Assembly: GCF_002855515.1 (NCBI RefSeq)
Contig: NZ_PKRP01000006.1
Span: 372,001 to 436,000, forward strand
Direction of reading: 5' to 3'
Length of the DNA stretch: 64,000 nt
Source of the DNA: Rhizobium sp. TH135
Lineage (GTDB): Bacteria > Pseudomonadota > Alphaproteobacteria > Rhizobiales > Rhizobiaceae
Below are positions 1 through 8,316 of this stretch, one piece after another. Every line of letters begins with the position of its first letter. Position 1 is the stretch's first letter. A model generated the notes under the pieces. It saw nothing but the letters and a program-made list of their open reading frames with translations, was not told the DNA's origin and ran no database searches. A program made the translations under genes and the position numbers.

Positions 1-502
1 TCTGGCCCGAATAGAGGAAGTCAGAGTTCGGGTCGGTCGAGGCGCCCTTGATGAAGACGTAGTTGCCTTCCGGCTTCGCCTTGAACACTTCGCGAGCCTG
101 CATGCGGCCCACTTCCTTGTTGTCGAAGGTGATGTAGTAGGCGTCCGGGTTTTCGATCAGACGGTCGTAACCGACGACCGGGATACCTTCAGCAGTGGCC
201 TTTTCGATGGCCGGGCCGATGGCTTCCGAATCCTGGGCCAGAACGATCAGGGCGTTTGCACCCTGTGCGATCAGGCTTTCGATGTCGGTCAGCTGCTTGG
301 CGGCAGACGTCTGAGCGTCGGCAGAGATGTACTTGTTGCCGGCGGCTTCAAGGGCTGCCTTGATCGCGGCTTCGTCTGTCTTCCAACGCTCTTCCTGGAA
401 GTTCGACCAGGAGACGCCGACGGTCAGGCCTTCGGCATTGGCAACAGAATGCAGGCTCACGATGACGGCAGTCGCTGCCATCAGCTTCATAACGGATTTC
501 AT
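1..502 (-). CDS. xylF: D-xylose ABC transporter substrate-binding protein (5' part)
   Basis: This is the N-terminal part of a periplasmic sugar-binding protein of the XylF type; the gene runs off the left edge of the window. About 166 residues are visible: a signal peptide (roughly residues 1-23, ending VANAEG), then a type I periplasmic binding fold beginning LTVGVSWSNFQEERW, with the segments ALIVLAQDSEAIGPAI and VVGYDRLIENPDAYY that are usual in xylose-binding proteins. The ATG at 502 has a good Shine-Dalgarno GGGAGG about 7 bases upstream. It delivers the sugar to an inner-membrane ABC permease that is not in view. It is divergent from a ROK regulator, which fits xylose-responsive control. 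Assignment to xylose rather than another pentose rests on similarity only. Confidence 0.85.
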   Translation of the reverse strand, partial: MKSVMKLMAATAVIVSLHSVANAEGLTVGVSWSNFQEERWKTDEAAIKAALEAAGNKYISADAQTSAAKQLTDIESLIAQGANALIVLAQDSEAIGPAIEKATAEGIPVVGYDRLIENPDAYYITFDNKEVGRMQAREVFKAKPEGNYVFIKGASTDPNSDFLYSGQ

Positions 503-600
503 TTTAAACCTCCCAAGGTGATAGCGGACCGTCGGAAGACCTCCCAACCATACGACCCGCTGCGAAACTGCCCTTACCCCATGGACCCCCGTCCAATGGT

Positions 601-621
601 TTTTCTCGACAGTCGAGAAAA
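601..621. promoter_or_regulatory. Perfect inverted repeat, probable ROK operator
   Basis: Two 9-bp arms, TTTTCTCGA and TCGAGAAAA, are perfectly complementary around a 3-bp spacer. The site lies in the 205-bp divergent region between xylF (start 502) and the ROK regulator (start 708), where an autoregulating sugar repressor would bind. The assignment is inferred from position and symmetry. Confidence 0.7.
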
Positions 622-707
622 TAACTGTCAGAAGATTCTCACGCTGTCAACACGGCCCGGAGGAGGCTTGCCAAGACAGTGACCAAATGCTTTGGGAGGA
701 GCATGCG

Positions 708-1952
708 GTGGACCAGACGAGACCGGGCGACAAGCCCATCATGACAGCCAGTCCAAGGGCGAGCACGGAGGCCGTTCGCCACCAGAACAACGGATTGGTA
801 TTGAAGGTGCTCCGGCGTGAGGGGCCGCTGGCGCATACCGATCTTTCGGCAGCGACGGGGCTTTCGTCCGCCACGGTTTCTGCGATTACCGCCCATCTCG
901 AAAAGAATGGATTGCTGGAGCGGCGCGAGGTTTCCAACCCTGGCCAGCGCGGTCGGCCACGTGCGCTCTTTGCCCGGCGGCGGGATGCAGCCCATGTGAT
1001 TGCGGTCCGAATCTCCTCGCATGCGGTGCAGTATTCGCTGGCCGATTATCGCGGCACGATGATCGACCGGTTCGAAGAGGCGCGCGAACAGGGGCCGGAA
1101 TCACCCAGACGTTTTCTCGACGGGTTTCGCGCCGCGATCGGCCGGCTTATCCAGCGCTCGCGCCTGCCGGCCTCCGCCATCTCGACGATCTCGATTTCCA
1201 GCAAGGGATTGGTCGACCGGGAGGGGGCGAAGCTCCTGTGGTCGCCGGTCTTCGGCTATGAGGAACTCGACTTCGAGACGGCGCTTTCGGATTTCGGCAA
1301 TAGCCGCATCCATCTCTTCAACGAGAGCCTGCTGGTGACCCATGCGCTGGCGCTTCGGCTGGCCAAGAACCGCGCCACGCCGCTCGCCTCGCTTGCCACG
1401 CTGTCGCTCGGCCATTCGATCGGGCTTGGGATTGCCTATCGCGACCAGCACGGGGATCTCGAAATTCGGGCGCCGAATTTCGGCCATATGCTGCATGCCG
1501 ATGACGGCAAGCTCTGCCGCTGCGGGGCGATCGGCTGCATCGAGGCCTCGGCCGGCTTCTACGGCATCCTGCGCATGGCATTCGAAGTGCCGCCGGACAC
1601 GATCCCAGCGAAGTTCGTGCCGCTTGCTGAAATGGAAAAGATTGCCAGCCGCGCCCGCCAGGGGCACCGTGCCTCGCAATATGCCTTCCGCCAGGCGGGG
1701 CTGGCCCTCGGTCAGGGGCTGTCGCGGATGCTGAGCCTTGCCGAGGAGACGATGCCGATCGCGATCACCGGGCCGGGCACGCGCTTCATGGATCTCTTGA
1801 CCCGCGGCCTCGACGAGGGGCTGGCGCAATCGCAGCATGTACGCGTGCGCGGCGCGCCGGAGATCCTCATCATCACCGAGGAAGAGACGCTGGTGTTCGA
1901 GGGCCATGTGGACCGGGCGCTGACGGAGATTGACCAGGATCTGGGTGGGTAA
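708..1952 (+). CDS. ROK-family transcriptional regulator (XylR-like)
   Basis: ROK-family repressor of about 414 residues. An N-terminal winged helix-turn-helix (around residues 20-80, HTDLSAATGLSSATVSAITAHLEKNGLLERR, then a GQRGRPRALF wing) is followed by a sugar-kinase-like ROK domain. The C-terminal half carries the ROK-type Cys-rich zinc motif (CRCGAIGCIEA). The GTG at 708 is preferred because GGGAGGAG lies 6 bases upstream; an in-frame ATG at 687 lacks such a site and another Met is at 741. It is divergent from xylF, so it probably represses xylose uptake genes and itself through the palindrome at 601-621. Inducer identity is inferred from the neighbour. Confidence 0.85.
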   Translation: MDQTRPGDKPIMTASPRASTEAVRHQNNGLVLKVLRREGPLAHTDLSAATGLSSATVSAITAHLEKNGLLERREVSNPGQRGRPRALFARRRDAAHVIAVRISSHAVQYSLADYRGTMIDRFEEAREQGPESPRRFLDGFRAAIGRLIQRSRLPASAISTISISSKGLVDREGAKLLWSPVFGYEELDFETALSDFGNSRIHLFNESLLVTHALALRLAKNRATPLASLATLSLGHSIGLGIAYRDQHGDLEIRAPNFGHMLHADDGKLCRCGAIGCIEASAGFYGILRMAFEVPPDTIPAKFVPLAEMEKIASRARQGHRASQYAFRQAGLALGQGLSRMLSLAEETMPIAITGPGTRFMDLLTRGLDEGLAQSQHVRVRGAPEILIITEEETLVFEGHVDRALTEIDQDLGG

Positions 1953-1993
1953 TCATTCCGGGCGGCCGTCTCAATGCTAGGTGAAGGGTGGAG

Positions 1994-2026
1994 CGCTCGC
2001 GAAATTTCGAATCGACGCTCGCGAAA
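1994..2026. repeat. 11-bp direct repeat with 22-bp period
   Basis: CGCTCGCGAAA occurs at 1994-2004 and again at 2016-2026. The spacing of 22 bp is about two helical turns, a geometry often seen for regulator sites. It is in the gap behind the ROK gene and upstream of the small gene at 2160. No protein can be assigned. Confidence 0.35.
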
Positions 2027-2159
2027 AGCTCAGGCATAGCAGCACGCAATTCAAGTTTTGACGCGCCGGCGGACATTCGCTGTGCCCGCGTCATCCGATC
2101 TGCGGCCTGGCCTCAAGACTGAGTGGGCTAAGATCGGCAATGTCCGGAGAGAGACCCCG

Positions 2160-2372
2160 ATGATTAAGATCATGGTTTTGCTGCATGCGGCTCAAGGCCG
2201 GGACTGGCAGACGCCGCCGAAGGGCACGAGCCTGAAGACCCTGGCAGAGGCTGAGGAACAGGGTCTGATCGAGATCCGTGGCGAGTTTCAGAAGCGCCAG
2301 TTCCGGCTGACGACGCGTGGCTTTTCGACCGTCGAACACGACCGAAAGCGGCTTGCGGCACGCCTCAGCTGA
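2160..2372 (+). CDS. Small hypothetical protein
   Basis: A 70-residue product beginning MIKIMVLLHAAQGRDW with no domain I recognise. The second half (LAEAEEQGLIEIRGEFQKRQFRLTTRG) reads like one short winged-helix element: a helix, a basic turn and two strands with RLTTRG, as in MarR-like wings. The frame is open further upstream to an ATG at 2058, but the ATG at 2160 gives the compact form. It stands alone between the ROK gene and a haloacid dehalogenase. A small DNA-binding role is a guess. Confidence 0.45.
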   Translation: MIKIMVLLHAAQGRDWQTPPKGTSLKTLAEAEEQGLIEIRGEFQKRQFRLTTRGFSTVEHDRKRLAARLS

Positions 2373-2448
2373 TTACGGCCTCGCGCGGGTCGCTCGCCGC
2401 TTGAACGGTGGGCGCCTGCGCCCTACCCTCCTTCAAGGAGGACGCTTC

Positions 2449-3156
2449 ATGACAGACGCAATCGCATCGCAGGATGAGGAAGGGCTCAATACCGGGCCAG
2501 CGGCCTATGTCTTCGACGCCTATGGCACGCTGTTCGACGTGCATGCGGCCGTGCGCCGGCATGCCGACGCGATCGGGCCGGATGCGGCAGCCTTTTCCGA
2601 TCTCTGGCGGGTGAAGCAGCTCGAATATACCTGGGTGACGAGCCTGATGGGGCAGTATCGGGATTTTCAGGCGCTGACCGAAGATGCGCTCGACTTCTGC
2701 CTTGCCCGGTATCCGGCAGTGAAACCTGCAGTGCGGGCTGATCTGCTCGAGGCCTACAAGCGGCTCGATTGTTTTGCCGAGGTGCCGTCGGTTCTCGGCG
2801 CTCTGCGAGAGACCGGCGCGAAGATTGCCATCCTCTCCAACGGCACGCCACGCATGCTGGACGAGGCGGTGGACGCCGCCGGCATCGGGCACCTGATCGA
2901 CGATATCTTCTCGGTGGATGCGCTGAAGATCTACAAGACCGCACCTTCCGCTTATGCGCTCGTCACCTCGACCTACAGGATTGCCACACCGGACATCGCC
3001 TTCCAGTCTTCCAACCGCTGGGATATCGCGGGTGCCAAGGCCTTTGGCTTTCGCTGCCACTGGATCAATCGATCCGGTGCGCCGGACGAATATGCGGAGT
3101 TTGCGCCGGACGAGATCTTCCCATCGCTCGACGGGCTGCTGCCGAAACGCGCTTGA
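2449..3156 (+). CDS. (S)-2-haloacid dehalogenase, type II
   Basis: HAD-superfamily hydrolase of 235 residues with the full L-2-haloacid dehalogenase signature: nucleophile motif FDAYGTLFDV near residue 25, the cap domain, SNGTP (motif II), LKIYKTAPSAY with the conserved Lys (motif III) and SSNRWDIAGAKAFG with the acidic residue (motif IV). Such enzymes convert (S)-2-haloalkanoates to (R)-2-hydroxy acids in the cytoplasm. The ATG at 2449 has a strong AAGGAGGA site; about 15 residues precede the conserved core. The natural substrate is not evident. Confidence 0.88.
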   Translation: MTDAIASQDEEGLNTGPAAYVFDAYGTLFDVHAAVRRHADAIGPDAAAFSDLWRVKQLEYTWVTSLMGQYRDFQALTEDALDFCLARYPAVKPAVRADLLEAYKRLDCFAEVPSVLGALRETGAKIAILSNGTPRMLDEAVDAAGIGHLIDDIFSVDALKIYKTAPSAYALVTSTYRIATPDIAFQSSNRWDIAGAKAFGFRCHWINRSGAPDEYAEFAPDEIFPSLDGLLPKRA

Positions 3157-3252
3157 GTGGATCGACGATGGCGGAAAAGCGATTTGACCGTTATAGAGCC
3201 GCCACGAACAGGTGCTGACGCGCCGCTTGAGACGATGGAAAGACGTGAAGAC

Positions 3253-3501
3253 ATGAGCCAGACCTGGAGCAAACCCGTAATCCTGCACGGGATCGGCGAA
3301 GAGGGCGAAGACGTTGTGGTCGACTGTTCGCTCGGCGCGTCCTGGGCGCTGATCGAGGACTGGCCGGAGGAAGAGAGCGAGGCGCTGGACAAGGCCCTGC
3401 TGGTGCTCGGCGCTGTGGCCCAGGGCAAGGCAAAGGAAGAAGACGGCCGCAAGGCGCTGATTTCGGCAGCACTGGCAGCCGGGGTGAAGATCACCGCCTA
3501 A
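3253..3501 (+). CDS. DUF982 domain protein
   Basis: An 82-residue protein of the rhizobial DUF982 family: KPVILHG...WALIEDWPEEESEALDKALLVLGAVAQGKAKEEDGRKALISAALAAGV matches the family pattern of an N-terminal strand, a central W-P motif and a C-terminal helix with A-A-x-x-A-G. Function is unknown; these genes occur in many copies in rhizobial genomes. The start at 3253 (MSQTWSK) leaves only the domain; longer in-frame starts back to 3157 look less natural. Confidence 0.75.
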   Translation: MSQTWSKPVILHGIGEEGEDVVVDCSLGASWALIEDWPEEESEALDKALLVLGAVAQGKAKEEDGRKALISAALAAGVKITA

Positions 3502-3534
3502 GGCGGAAAGCGCCCGCCCCCCTGCCCTGTCACG

Positions 3535-3975
3535 TCACATGAGGCCGAGCGTCACCGCCGCGAGGACCAGATAGCGCCCGGCCTTGGCGACCGTCACGAG
3601 GACGAGGAAGGTGAGGAAGGGCGTGCGCAGGACGCCGGCGACGACGGTCAGCGGATCGCCGATGATCGGCACCCAGGACAAAAGCAGCGACCAGATGCCG
3701 AAGCGGCGATACCAGGCCTCGGCCTGAGCGAGCCTTGGCCGGGACACCGGAAACCAGGGCCGGTCGCGGAAACGCTCGATGAAACGGCCGAGCAGCCAGT
3801 TGACCACCGAACCCAGCACATTGCCTGTCGTTGCGACGAGCAGCAGAAGGACGAGCGAGCGATCGCCCGCGACGATCAGGCCGACAAGCACGGCTTCCGA
3901 CTGCGCCGGCACGATGGTCGCGGCGATGAAGGCAGCCAGAAACAGGGCGAGATAGGAAGCGAAAGCGGTGATCAC
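3535..3975 (-). CDS. YqaA-family inner membrane protein (SNARE-associated/VTT type)
   Basis: A 146-residue membrane protein with about four hydrophobic segments and the YqaA/DedA-like pattern: LLVATTGNVLGSVVNWLLGRF (the G-N-x-x-G motif) and WVPIIGDPLTVVAG. DedA-superfamily proteins are linked to membrane lipid and proton homeostasis; the YqaA branch is uncharacterised. The start is a GTG at 3975. It is convergent with the DUF982 gene, with 33 bp between their ends. Confidence 0.8.
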   Translation of the reverse strand: MITAFASYLALFLAAFIAATIVPAQSEAVLVGLIVAGDRSLVLLLLVATTGNVLGSVVNWLLGRFIERFRDRPWFPVSRPRLAQAEAWYRRFGIWSLLLSWVPIIGDPLTVVAGVLRTPFLTFLVLVTVAKAGRYLVLAAVTLGLM

Positions 3976-4091
3976 GCAGCCGGTCTAGCGCGGGCGTTCG
4001 GCGCTGGCAATCGGCGGTGAGCGGCACCGATCATCGGCTGCTCACAATCGGGCGAGGCAAGACTGCACAAACCGGATGCCAGACATGGAAT

Positions 4092-4127
4092 GGCCGCCAT
4101 GCATCCGGGGGACGATGCATGGCGGCC
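4092..4127. repeat. Perfect 14-bp inverted repeat
   Basis: GGCCGCCATGCATC at 4092-4105 pairs perfectly with GATGCATGGCGGCC at 4114-4127 around an 8-base loop. It lies 40 bp beyond the stop of the minus-strand gene at 4168-4473 and upstream of yqaA. No U-run follows on either strand, so it is not a standard intrinsic terminator. It could be a rho-assisted 3' stabiliser, a decayed palindromic element or a protein site. Confidence 0.6.
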
Positions 4128-4167
4128 TCGATGGCCCGGGGGCTGGCCATCAGTACTCTAGGGTCTG

Positions 4168-4473
4168 TCAGACGACCCGGCGGGCGGCCTGTTCGATGCG
4201 CTCGGCAGACGACACTTCGTCGGCATCGATCACGCGCGTGCCTTCAACCCGGGCACCGGGCTGCAGACCATCAAACCCGACATCGCGGACCTGATGCGGC
4301 GAAGGCGTGGTGATTGCACCATGGTTCGGATCGTTGACGTCCTGGCCTTTCACGCCGTCTTCGGTGCGCGCATGTTCGCCCGGGGCGTTGCGCGTCTCGC
4401 GCTCCCTGGTCGCATCGGCGATCAGCTGGTCGAGTTCGTCTGCGGTCATGGCGCTCAGATCGAAATCCTGCAT
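4168..4473 (-). CDS. Hypothetical hydrophilic protein
   Basis: A 101-residue acidic, charged protein with no recognised domain. The N-terminal part (MTADELDQLIADATRERETRN) looks helical; the middle is rich in Asp, Asn, Pro and Thr and looks disordered. GGGAGAG precedes the ATG at 4473 at good spacing, which supports translation. It is divergent from the DUF1622 gene. The composition resembles small stress proteins of rhizobia, but no function can be assigned. Confidence 0.55.
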   Translation of the reverse strand: MQDFDLSAMTADELDQLIADATRERETRNAPGEHARTEDGVKGQDVNDPNHGAITTPSPHQVRDVGFDGLQPGARVEGTRVIDADEVSSAERIEQAARRVV

Positions 4474-4602
4474 CGGGTCTCTCCCTTTGTTTTTCTGTTC
4501 AGAGCTTCAACGCGCGAGTTTGAAAAAGGTGCCACGGAGGCCGCGCGATCTTTGCAACGGATTGGGACCGTAAGCGTTCAGCCTTCGGAGGGAGCGCTGA
4601 TC

Positions 4603-4998
4603 ATGGATTTTACCAGCATCATGCATATCGTCACCCGGGCCATTGAGGCGGTGGGGGTGGCGGTGATCGTTGTCGGGATTGCCGGGGCGGGCTATCGCTA
4701 TCTGACAGCCCCACGCACATTGTCGTCCTATCGCAATTTGCGGGCGGGCATGGGTCGGGCGATCCTGCTCGGGCTGGAGCTGATGGTTGCCGGCGACATC
4801 ATCAACACGGTGGCCGTGGAGCCGAGCCTCGATTCCGTGCTGGTGCTCGCCGTCATCGTGGCCATCCGCACCTTTCTCAGCCTGTCGCTGGAAGTCGAGA
4901 TCTCCGGGCGCTGGCCCTGGCAGGGCGAGCGCAGCGAACTGTCCCTGCATCGCGGCAAGGCGGACGCGGACGAGCGAGGCGGGGAAGATCGAGGCTGA
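4603..4998 (+). CDS. DUF1622 membrane protein
   Basis: A 131-residue protein with about three transmembrane segments. The core, from AIEAVGVAVIVVGI to RNLRAGMGRAILLGLELMVAGDIINTV and AIRTFLSLSLEVEISGRWPWQ, is the typical DUF1622 pattern. The tail after WPWQ is short and charged. A GGAGGGA site precedes the ATG at 4603. Function of the family is unknown. It is convergent with the DUF421 gene. Confidence 0.85.
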   Translation: MDFTSIMHIVTRAIEAVGVAVIVVGIAGAGYRYLTAPRTLSSYRNLRAGMGRAILLGLELMVAGDIINTVAVEPSLDSVLVLAVIVAIRTFLSLSLEVEISGRWPWQGERSELSLHRGKADADERGGEDRG

Positions 4999-5019
4999 TG
5001 CTGCTTCGACACGCTGTGT

Positions 5020-5499
5020 TCATCGCTTGATGATGCTGAGTGTGCCGTCGCTTTCGAGAACCGCGGCCTCGACTTGTTCCAGATCGTCACGGTCATTGGA
5101 GCGCACCGCGCTCATGATCTCGTCCTCGGTGATGCGCTGTTGCAGCATGGCCTGACGGCAGAAACTTCCGTGGCGGACGAGCAGCGTCGGCTCCGAGCGG
5201 ATCGCCTTGGCCGCCAACGGCGAGCGGACAGAGGCGAAGGTGACGAGATATTGCAGCAGGATGAGCAGGCCAAGCGCCGTTGCGCCGTCGGCCAGCGCGA
5301 TCGATTCCTGCAGCAGAATGGCAGAGAGCGTCGAGCCGAGGGCAACCGTGACCACAAGATCAAATGCATTCAGCTTCGACAGCGTGCGTTTGCCCGAAAT
5401 GCGCAGAAAAAGCACAAGCGTGGCATAGGCGAGCGTGCCGACGAGAAGCGTGCGCCCGATGCCGGGCCAGCCCTGAAACAGCATGCTCTGCCAGTCCAT
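5020..5499 (-). CDS. DUF421 (YetF-like) membrane protein
   Basis: A 159-residue protein with three N-terminal membrane segments, then the cytosolic DUF421 domain: LRISGKRTLSKLNAFDLVVTVALGSTLS is the hallmark stretch, followed by SEPTLLVRHGSFCRQAMLQQRITEDEIMSAVR. In Bacillus the relatives (YetF, YkjA) are spore or cell-envelope proteins of uncertain role. An AGGAGG site precedes the ATG at 5499. The Cys in GSFC stands where many relatives have another small residue. Confidence 0.85.
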   Translation of the reverse strand: MDWQSMLFQGWPGIGRTLLVGTLAYATLVLFLRISGKRTLSKLNAFDLVVTVALGSTLSAILLQESIALADGATALGLLILLQYLVTFASVRSPLAAKAIRSEPTLLVRHGSFCRQAMLQQRITEDEIMSAVRSNDRDDLEQVEAAVLESDGTLSIIKR

Positions 5500-5557
5500 G
5501 CCGATCCTCCTTCTGTTATGAGAAGCCTGATATCAGCGGCCAATCCTGGACCGCAAT

Positions 5558-5851
5558 TCAGCGCTCGGCATTGTCGGCATTGGCGAGTGGCGATGGGCGG
5601 CCGTCGGGGCCATCCGGGGCTTCGCGCTGGTCGACGTCTTCCATGTCCTGATCCACCAGAAAGGTGTCGGTGCCGCCGAGGCGGCCTGCCTCGCGCGCGG
5701 CGTCCTGACGGGTGGCATCGATTTGCTCGTCGAGGTCGCGGTCAACCGACTGGCGATCATTGCCTTCGGCTGTGCGGTCGGCAGGAGGGCTGGTCCGATC
5801 GGTCGGATTGCGGGGATCGTTTTTCGGGTGAGTGCTGTTGTCGCTGGTCAT
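5558..5851 (-). CDS. Hydrophilic stress-type protein
   Basis: A 97-residue, highly polar protein (MTSDNSTHPKNDPRNPTDRTSPP...), rich in Asp, Arg, Asn and Pro and almost without hydrophobic core, so probably disordered. No domain is recognised. A GGAGA site lies just upstream of the ATG at 5851. A perfect GGAAC-N17-CGTT element 42 bp upstream of the start suggests control by the alphaproteobacterial general stress sigma factor EcfG. Many EcfG targets are small polar proteins of this kind; a protective role in desiccation or osmotic stress is inference. Confidence 0.6.
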   Translation of the reverse strand: MTSDNSTHPKNDPRNPTDRTSPPADRTAEGNDRQSVDRDLDEQIDATRQDAAREAGRLGGTDTFLVDQDMEDVDQREAPDGPDGRPSPLANADNAER

Positions 5852-5892
5852 CGAGGTTCTCCGTCCCTGGGTTCGGGCTTTATCTCTCACCC

Positions 5893-5918
5893 AACGACAG
5901 GCTGCCGGGTTTCGTTCC
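5893..5918 (-). promoter_or_regulatory. EcfG (general stress sigma factor) promoter
   Basis: Read on the minus strand, GGAAC is followed by exactly 17 bases and CGTT, the consensus for EcfG/RpoE2-type sigma factors in alphaproteobacteria. It lies upstream of the hydrophilic protein gene that starts at 5851. The remainder of the 328-bp gap 5852-6179 shows no convincing gene. Confidence 0.7.
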
Positions 5919-6179
5919 GCAGGAGACGGTTTGAACTGATGGAGGGGGCTGGCAGATGTGTTGCACGAGCGCATCTGGAATTCCGCTGCCCGCGGCTTGC
6001 GACTGGCGCGACGGAATGGGCATGCCGCAGGACAAGGCGCGGCGGTCCGGCATGAGCCTGGTCGTTGTCTTCGTGTGCCAGGCCAGCAAATAAACGTCCC
6101 GCCAGGTGGATGGCAGGACGCGTGATGTAAAAGGGTATGAGGTGTTAGGCTCAGCGGTCGCGGCGTAGAGAGCGCAGTG

Positions 6180-7868
6180 TCAGGCCGCCCGACCCATCGA
6201 TCGCGGCGCCTGTCCGCCCCTTGCGCCCGTGGTCTGGAAGCGGGAGACCATGGTGAACAGTTCGCGTGCGCTTTCGGCAAGGGAGGCTGCCGTGGCGCTC
6301 GCTTCCTCGCCGGTCGCCGCACTCTGCTGGGTCACCTTGTCGAGCGTGTTGATGGCGCCGTTGATCTCGCCGATGCCCTGCGACTGCTCACGGGCGGCAA
6401 TGGCGATGGCATCAACATTGCCGTCGATTTCCTGCACCTGGTCGACGATCGACTGCAAGGCATGACCGGTCTTGTCGACCAGGCTGACGCCGTGCTGCAC
6501 GGCATCGGAGGCCTTGGCGATCAGGCCCTTGATATCCTTGGCGGCACTGGCCGAGCGCTGGGCAAGCTCGCGGACCTCCTGGGCGACAACCGCAAAGCCC
6601 TTGCCGGCTTCGCCTGCACGGGCGGCTTCCACGCCGGCATTCAGCGCGAGAAGGTTGGTTTGGAAAGCGATCTCGTCGATCACGCCGATGATGTTCTCGA
6701 TTTCCTTGGAAGAGCTGGCGATTTCGCCCATGGCCGTTGTCGCCTGCTTGACGACGAGACCGGAGCCTTCGGCATTGGAGCGCATCTCGCCGACCAGTTT
6801 CGTGGTTGCCTGTGTGCGGCCCGTCGTGTCCTTGATCGTGGTGGTGATCTCTTCCAGGGCAGCGGCCGTTTCTTCCACCGTTGCCGCCTGGCGCTCGCCA
6901 TTGGTGGCGATGCCATTGGCGATATCATTGATGACGGCCGCATTGTCCGACAGGGCCTGGACGGCATGAACAATGCCGCTCAAGGTATCATCCAGCGCAT
7001 GGGCGGCGGTGTTGACATCCAGTCTCGTCGCCTCCAGCACCGCGTCCACGGGATCGTTGAGGCGCACGGTCAGGTCGCCTTCGGCAAGTTTCTTGATCGC
7101 GGCGCCGATGATCTTCACGGCCTTCATGCGTCCGCTGATGTCGGTTGCGACCTTGATGACCCGGTAGACTTTGCCACGGGAATTAAACACCGGCGTGTAG
7201 GCGGCCTGGATCCAGACCTCGCGGCCGCCCTTGCCATAACGCACGAAGTTCGAAGCGGTGAACTTGCCGGCACGCAGGTCGTCCCAGAAACCGGCATAGT
7301 CGGAGGTCCCGACATAGTTCGGGTCGCAGAACATACGATGTTGCTTGCCGATAACCTCCGAGCGGTCATAGCCCATAGCCTTCAGGAAGTTGTCGTTGAC
7401 CTCGACGATGGTGCCATCCGGTTCGAATTCGATGATCGCCTGCGACTGATCGATGGCGCGCAGCCGATTGTTGTCATGCAGGGCGACGATCTTGGTTGCG
7501 GTGATATCGGATGCGATCTTCAGAATACGAGTTACCCGGCCGCCAGAATAGACGGGATTGTAGGTCGCCTCGATCCAGACATCTTCGCCAGCCTTGGTCT
7601 GGCGGCGAAACTGCCCACCCTGGAAACGGCCAGCCGCGAGATCGGACCAGAAGCGCTGGTAATCCGGCGACTGGCGGATGGCGTCCTCGCAGAAGATGCG
7701 GTGATGCTTGCCGACGATCTCGTCGAGACGGTAGCCGAGGGTTTTCAGAAAGTTCTCATTGGCATCCAGGACCGTGCCATCTGGCGCAAACCAGATCATG
7801 GCCTGGGTCGCTGAAAGCGCTTTCATGTCGTCGGCAAGCTTATTCGCGTTCAGGATATTCGAAAGCAT
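6180..7868 (-). CDS. Cytoplasmic methyl-accepting chemotaxis protein with two PAS domains
   Basis: A chemoreceptor of about 562 residues without transmembrane segments. Two PAS domains in tandem (about residues 15-130 and 135-255, each with the F.PDGTI..N..FL...GY motif and a closing D-I PAC segment) precede a short HAMP-like linker ([12 protein letters not shown]) and the signalling domain. The hairpin tip [21 protein letters not shown] is intact, so it should dock CheA/CheW. No CheR-binding pentapeptide is at the C-terminus. PAS-bearing soluble receptors often sense redox or a small ligand. The start at 7868 ([10 protein letters not shown]) is preferred; in-frame ATGs at 7883 and 7898 would add 5 or 10 residues. 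Confidence 0.9.
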   Translation of the reverse strand: MLSNILNANKLADDMKALSATQAMIWFAPDGTVLDANENFLKTLGYRLDEIVGKHHRIFCEDAIRQSPDYQRFWSDLAAGRFQGGQFRRQTKAGEDVWIEATYNPVYSGGRVTRILKIASDITATKIVALHDNNRLRAIDQSQAIIEFEPDGTIVEVNDNFLKAMGYDRSEVIGKQHRMFCDPNYVGTSDYAGFWDDLRAGKFTASNFVRYGKGGREVWIQAAYTPVFNSRGKVYRVIKVATDISGRMKAVKIIGAAIKKLAEGDLTVRLNDPVDAVLEATRLDVNTAAHALDDTLSGIVHAVQALSDNAAVINDIANGIATNGERQAATVEETAAALEEITTTIKDTTGRTQATTKLVGEMRSNAEGSGLVVKQATTAMGEIASSSKEIENIIGVIDEIAFQTNLLALNAGVEAARAGEAGKGFAVVAQEVRELAQRSASAAKDIKGLIAKASDAVQHGVSLVDKTGHALQSIVDQVQEIDGNVDAIAIAAREQSQGIGEINGAINTLDKVTQQSAATGEEASATAASLAESARELFTMVSRFQTTGARGGQAPRSMGRAA

Positions 7869-8168
7869 TGGCAGCGCCCTCATTGCACATTGCCACAATC
7901 TAAAACACGGTCGCGTTAATGGTTACTGAATGTAGTCTTGCGAATTGTTAAAAATCATAAACGTGATGCGCGAGCACTGTCAGGACCATGCACAGAGGTT
8001 GAATGCGGGGGTGCTCACTTGCCTTGATGTGCCGGGCAGGAGGGGGATTTTCCGGCCTGGTGATGCGGGTTAGGCGCGATGGGGGCTGGGATCCCGGTTC
8101 AGGTGTGAGGCGTCAGTCGTCGCGGCGGATCATGCCTGCAACCATAGGGCGGAAAGGCGCTTGCGGTT

Positions 8169-8222
8169 CCCCCTCACCCGACCTCCGCTGCGCTCGGCCA
8201 CCCTCTCCCCGAGGGGAGAGGA
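8169..8222. repeat. REP/RIME-like palindromic element
   Basis: A C-rich block followed by CCTCTCCCC (8202-8210) and its complement GGGGAGAGG (8213-8221), the typical look of rhizobial intergenic mosaic elements. Related blocks occur at about 57112-57222 and 58750-58875. It is in the 448-bp gap between the PAS chemoreceptor start (7868) and the gene ending at 8317; the rest of the gap holds the terminator at 8262 and nothing else I can support. Confidence 0.6.
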
Positions 8223-8261
8223 GCAGTCGCCGGCGTTGTAGCGCCAATGATTGAAACGCAA

Positions 8262-8290
8262 AAAAGCCGCCGGGTTGCCCCGACGGCTTT
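8262..8290. terminator. Bidirectional intrinsic terminator
   Basis: AAAAGCCG...CGGG pairs with CCCG...CGGCTTTT with one mismatch and a 3-base loop. A run of A before and T after the stem make it work in both directions; it mainly serves the minus-strand gene ending at 8317. Confidence 0.75.
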
Positions 8291-8316
8291 TGTCATTTCT
8301 AAGCCTGCTGCTCGTC

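Noticed and set aside
6177..7814. Long open frame of about 545 codons on the plus strand
   Set aside because: It lies fully antisense to the PAS chemoreceptor, whose protein motifs are clear; the plus-strand translation has no domain and results from GC-rich third positions.
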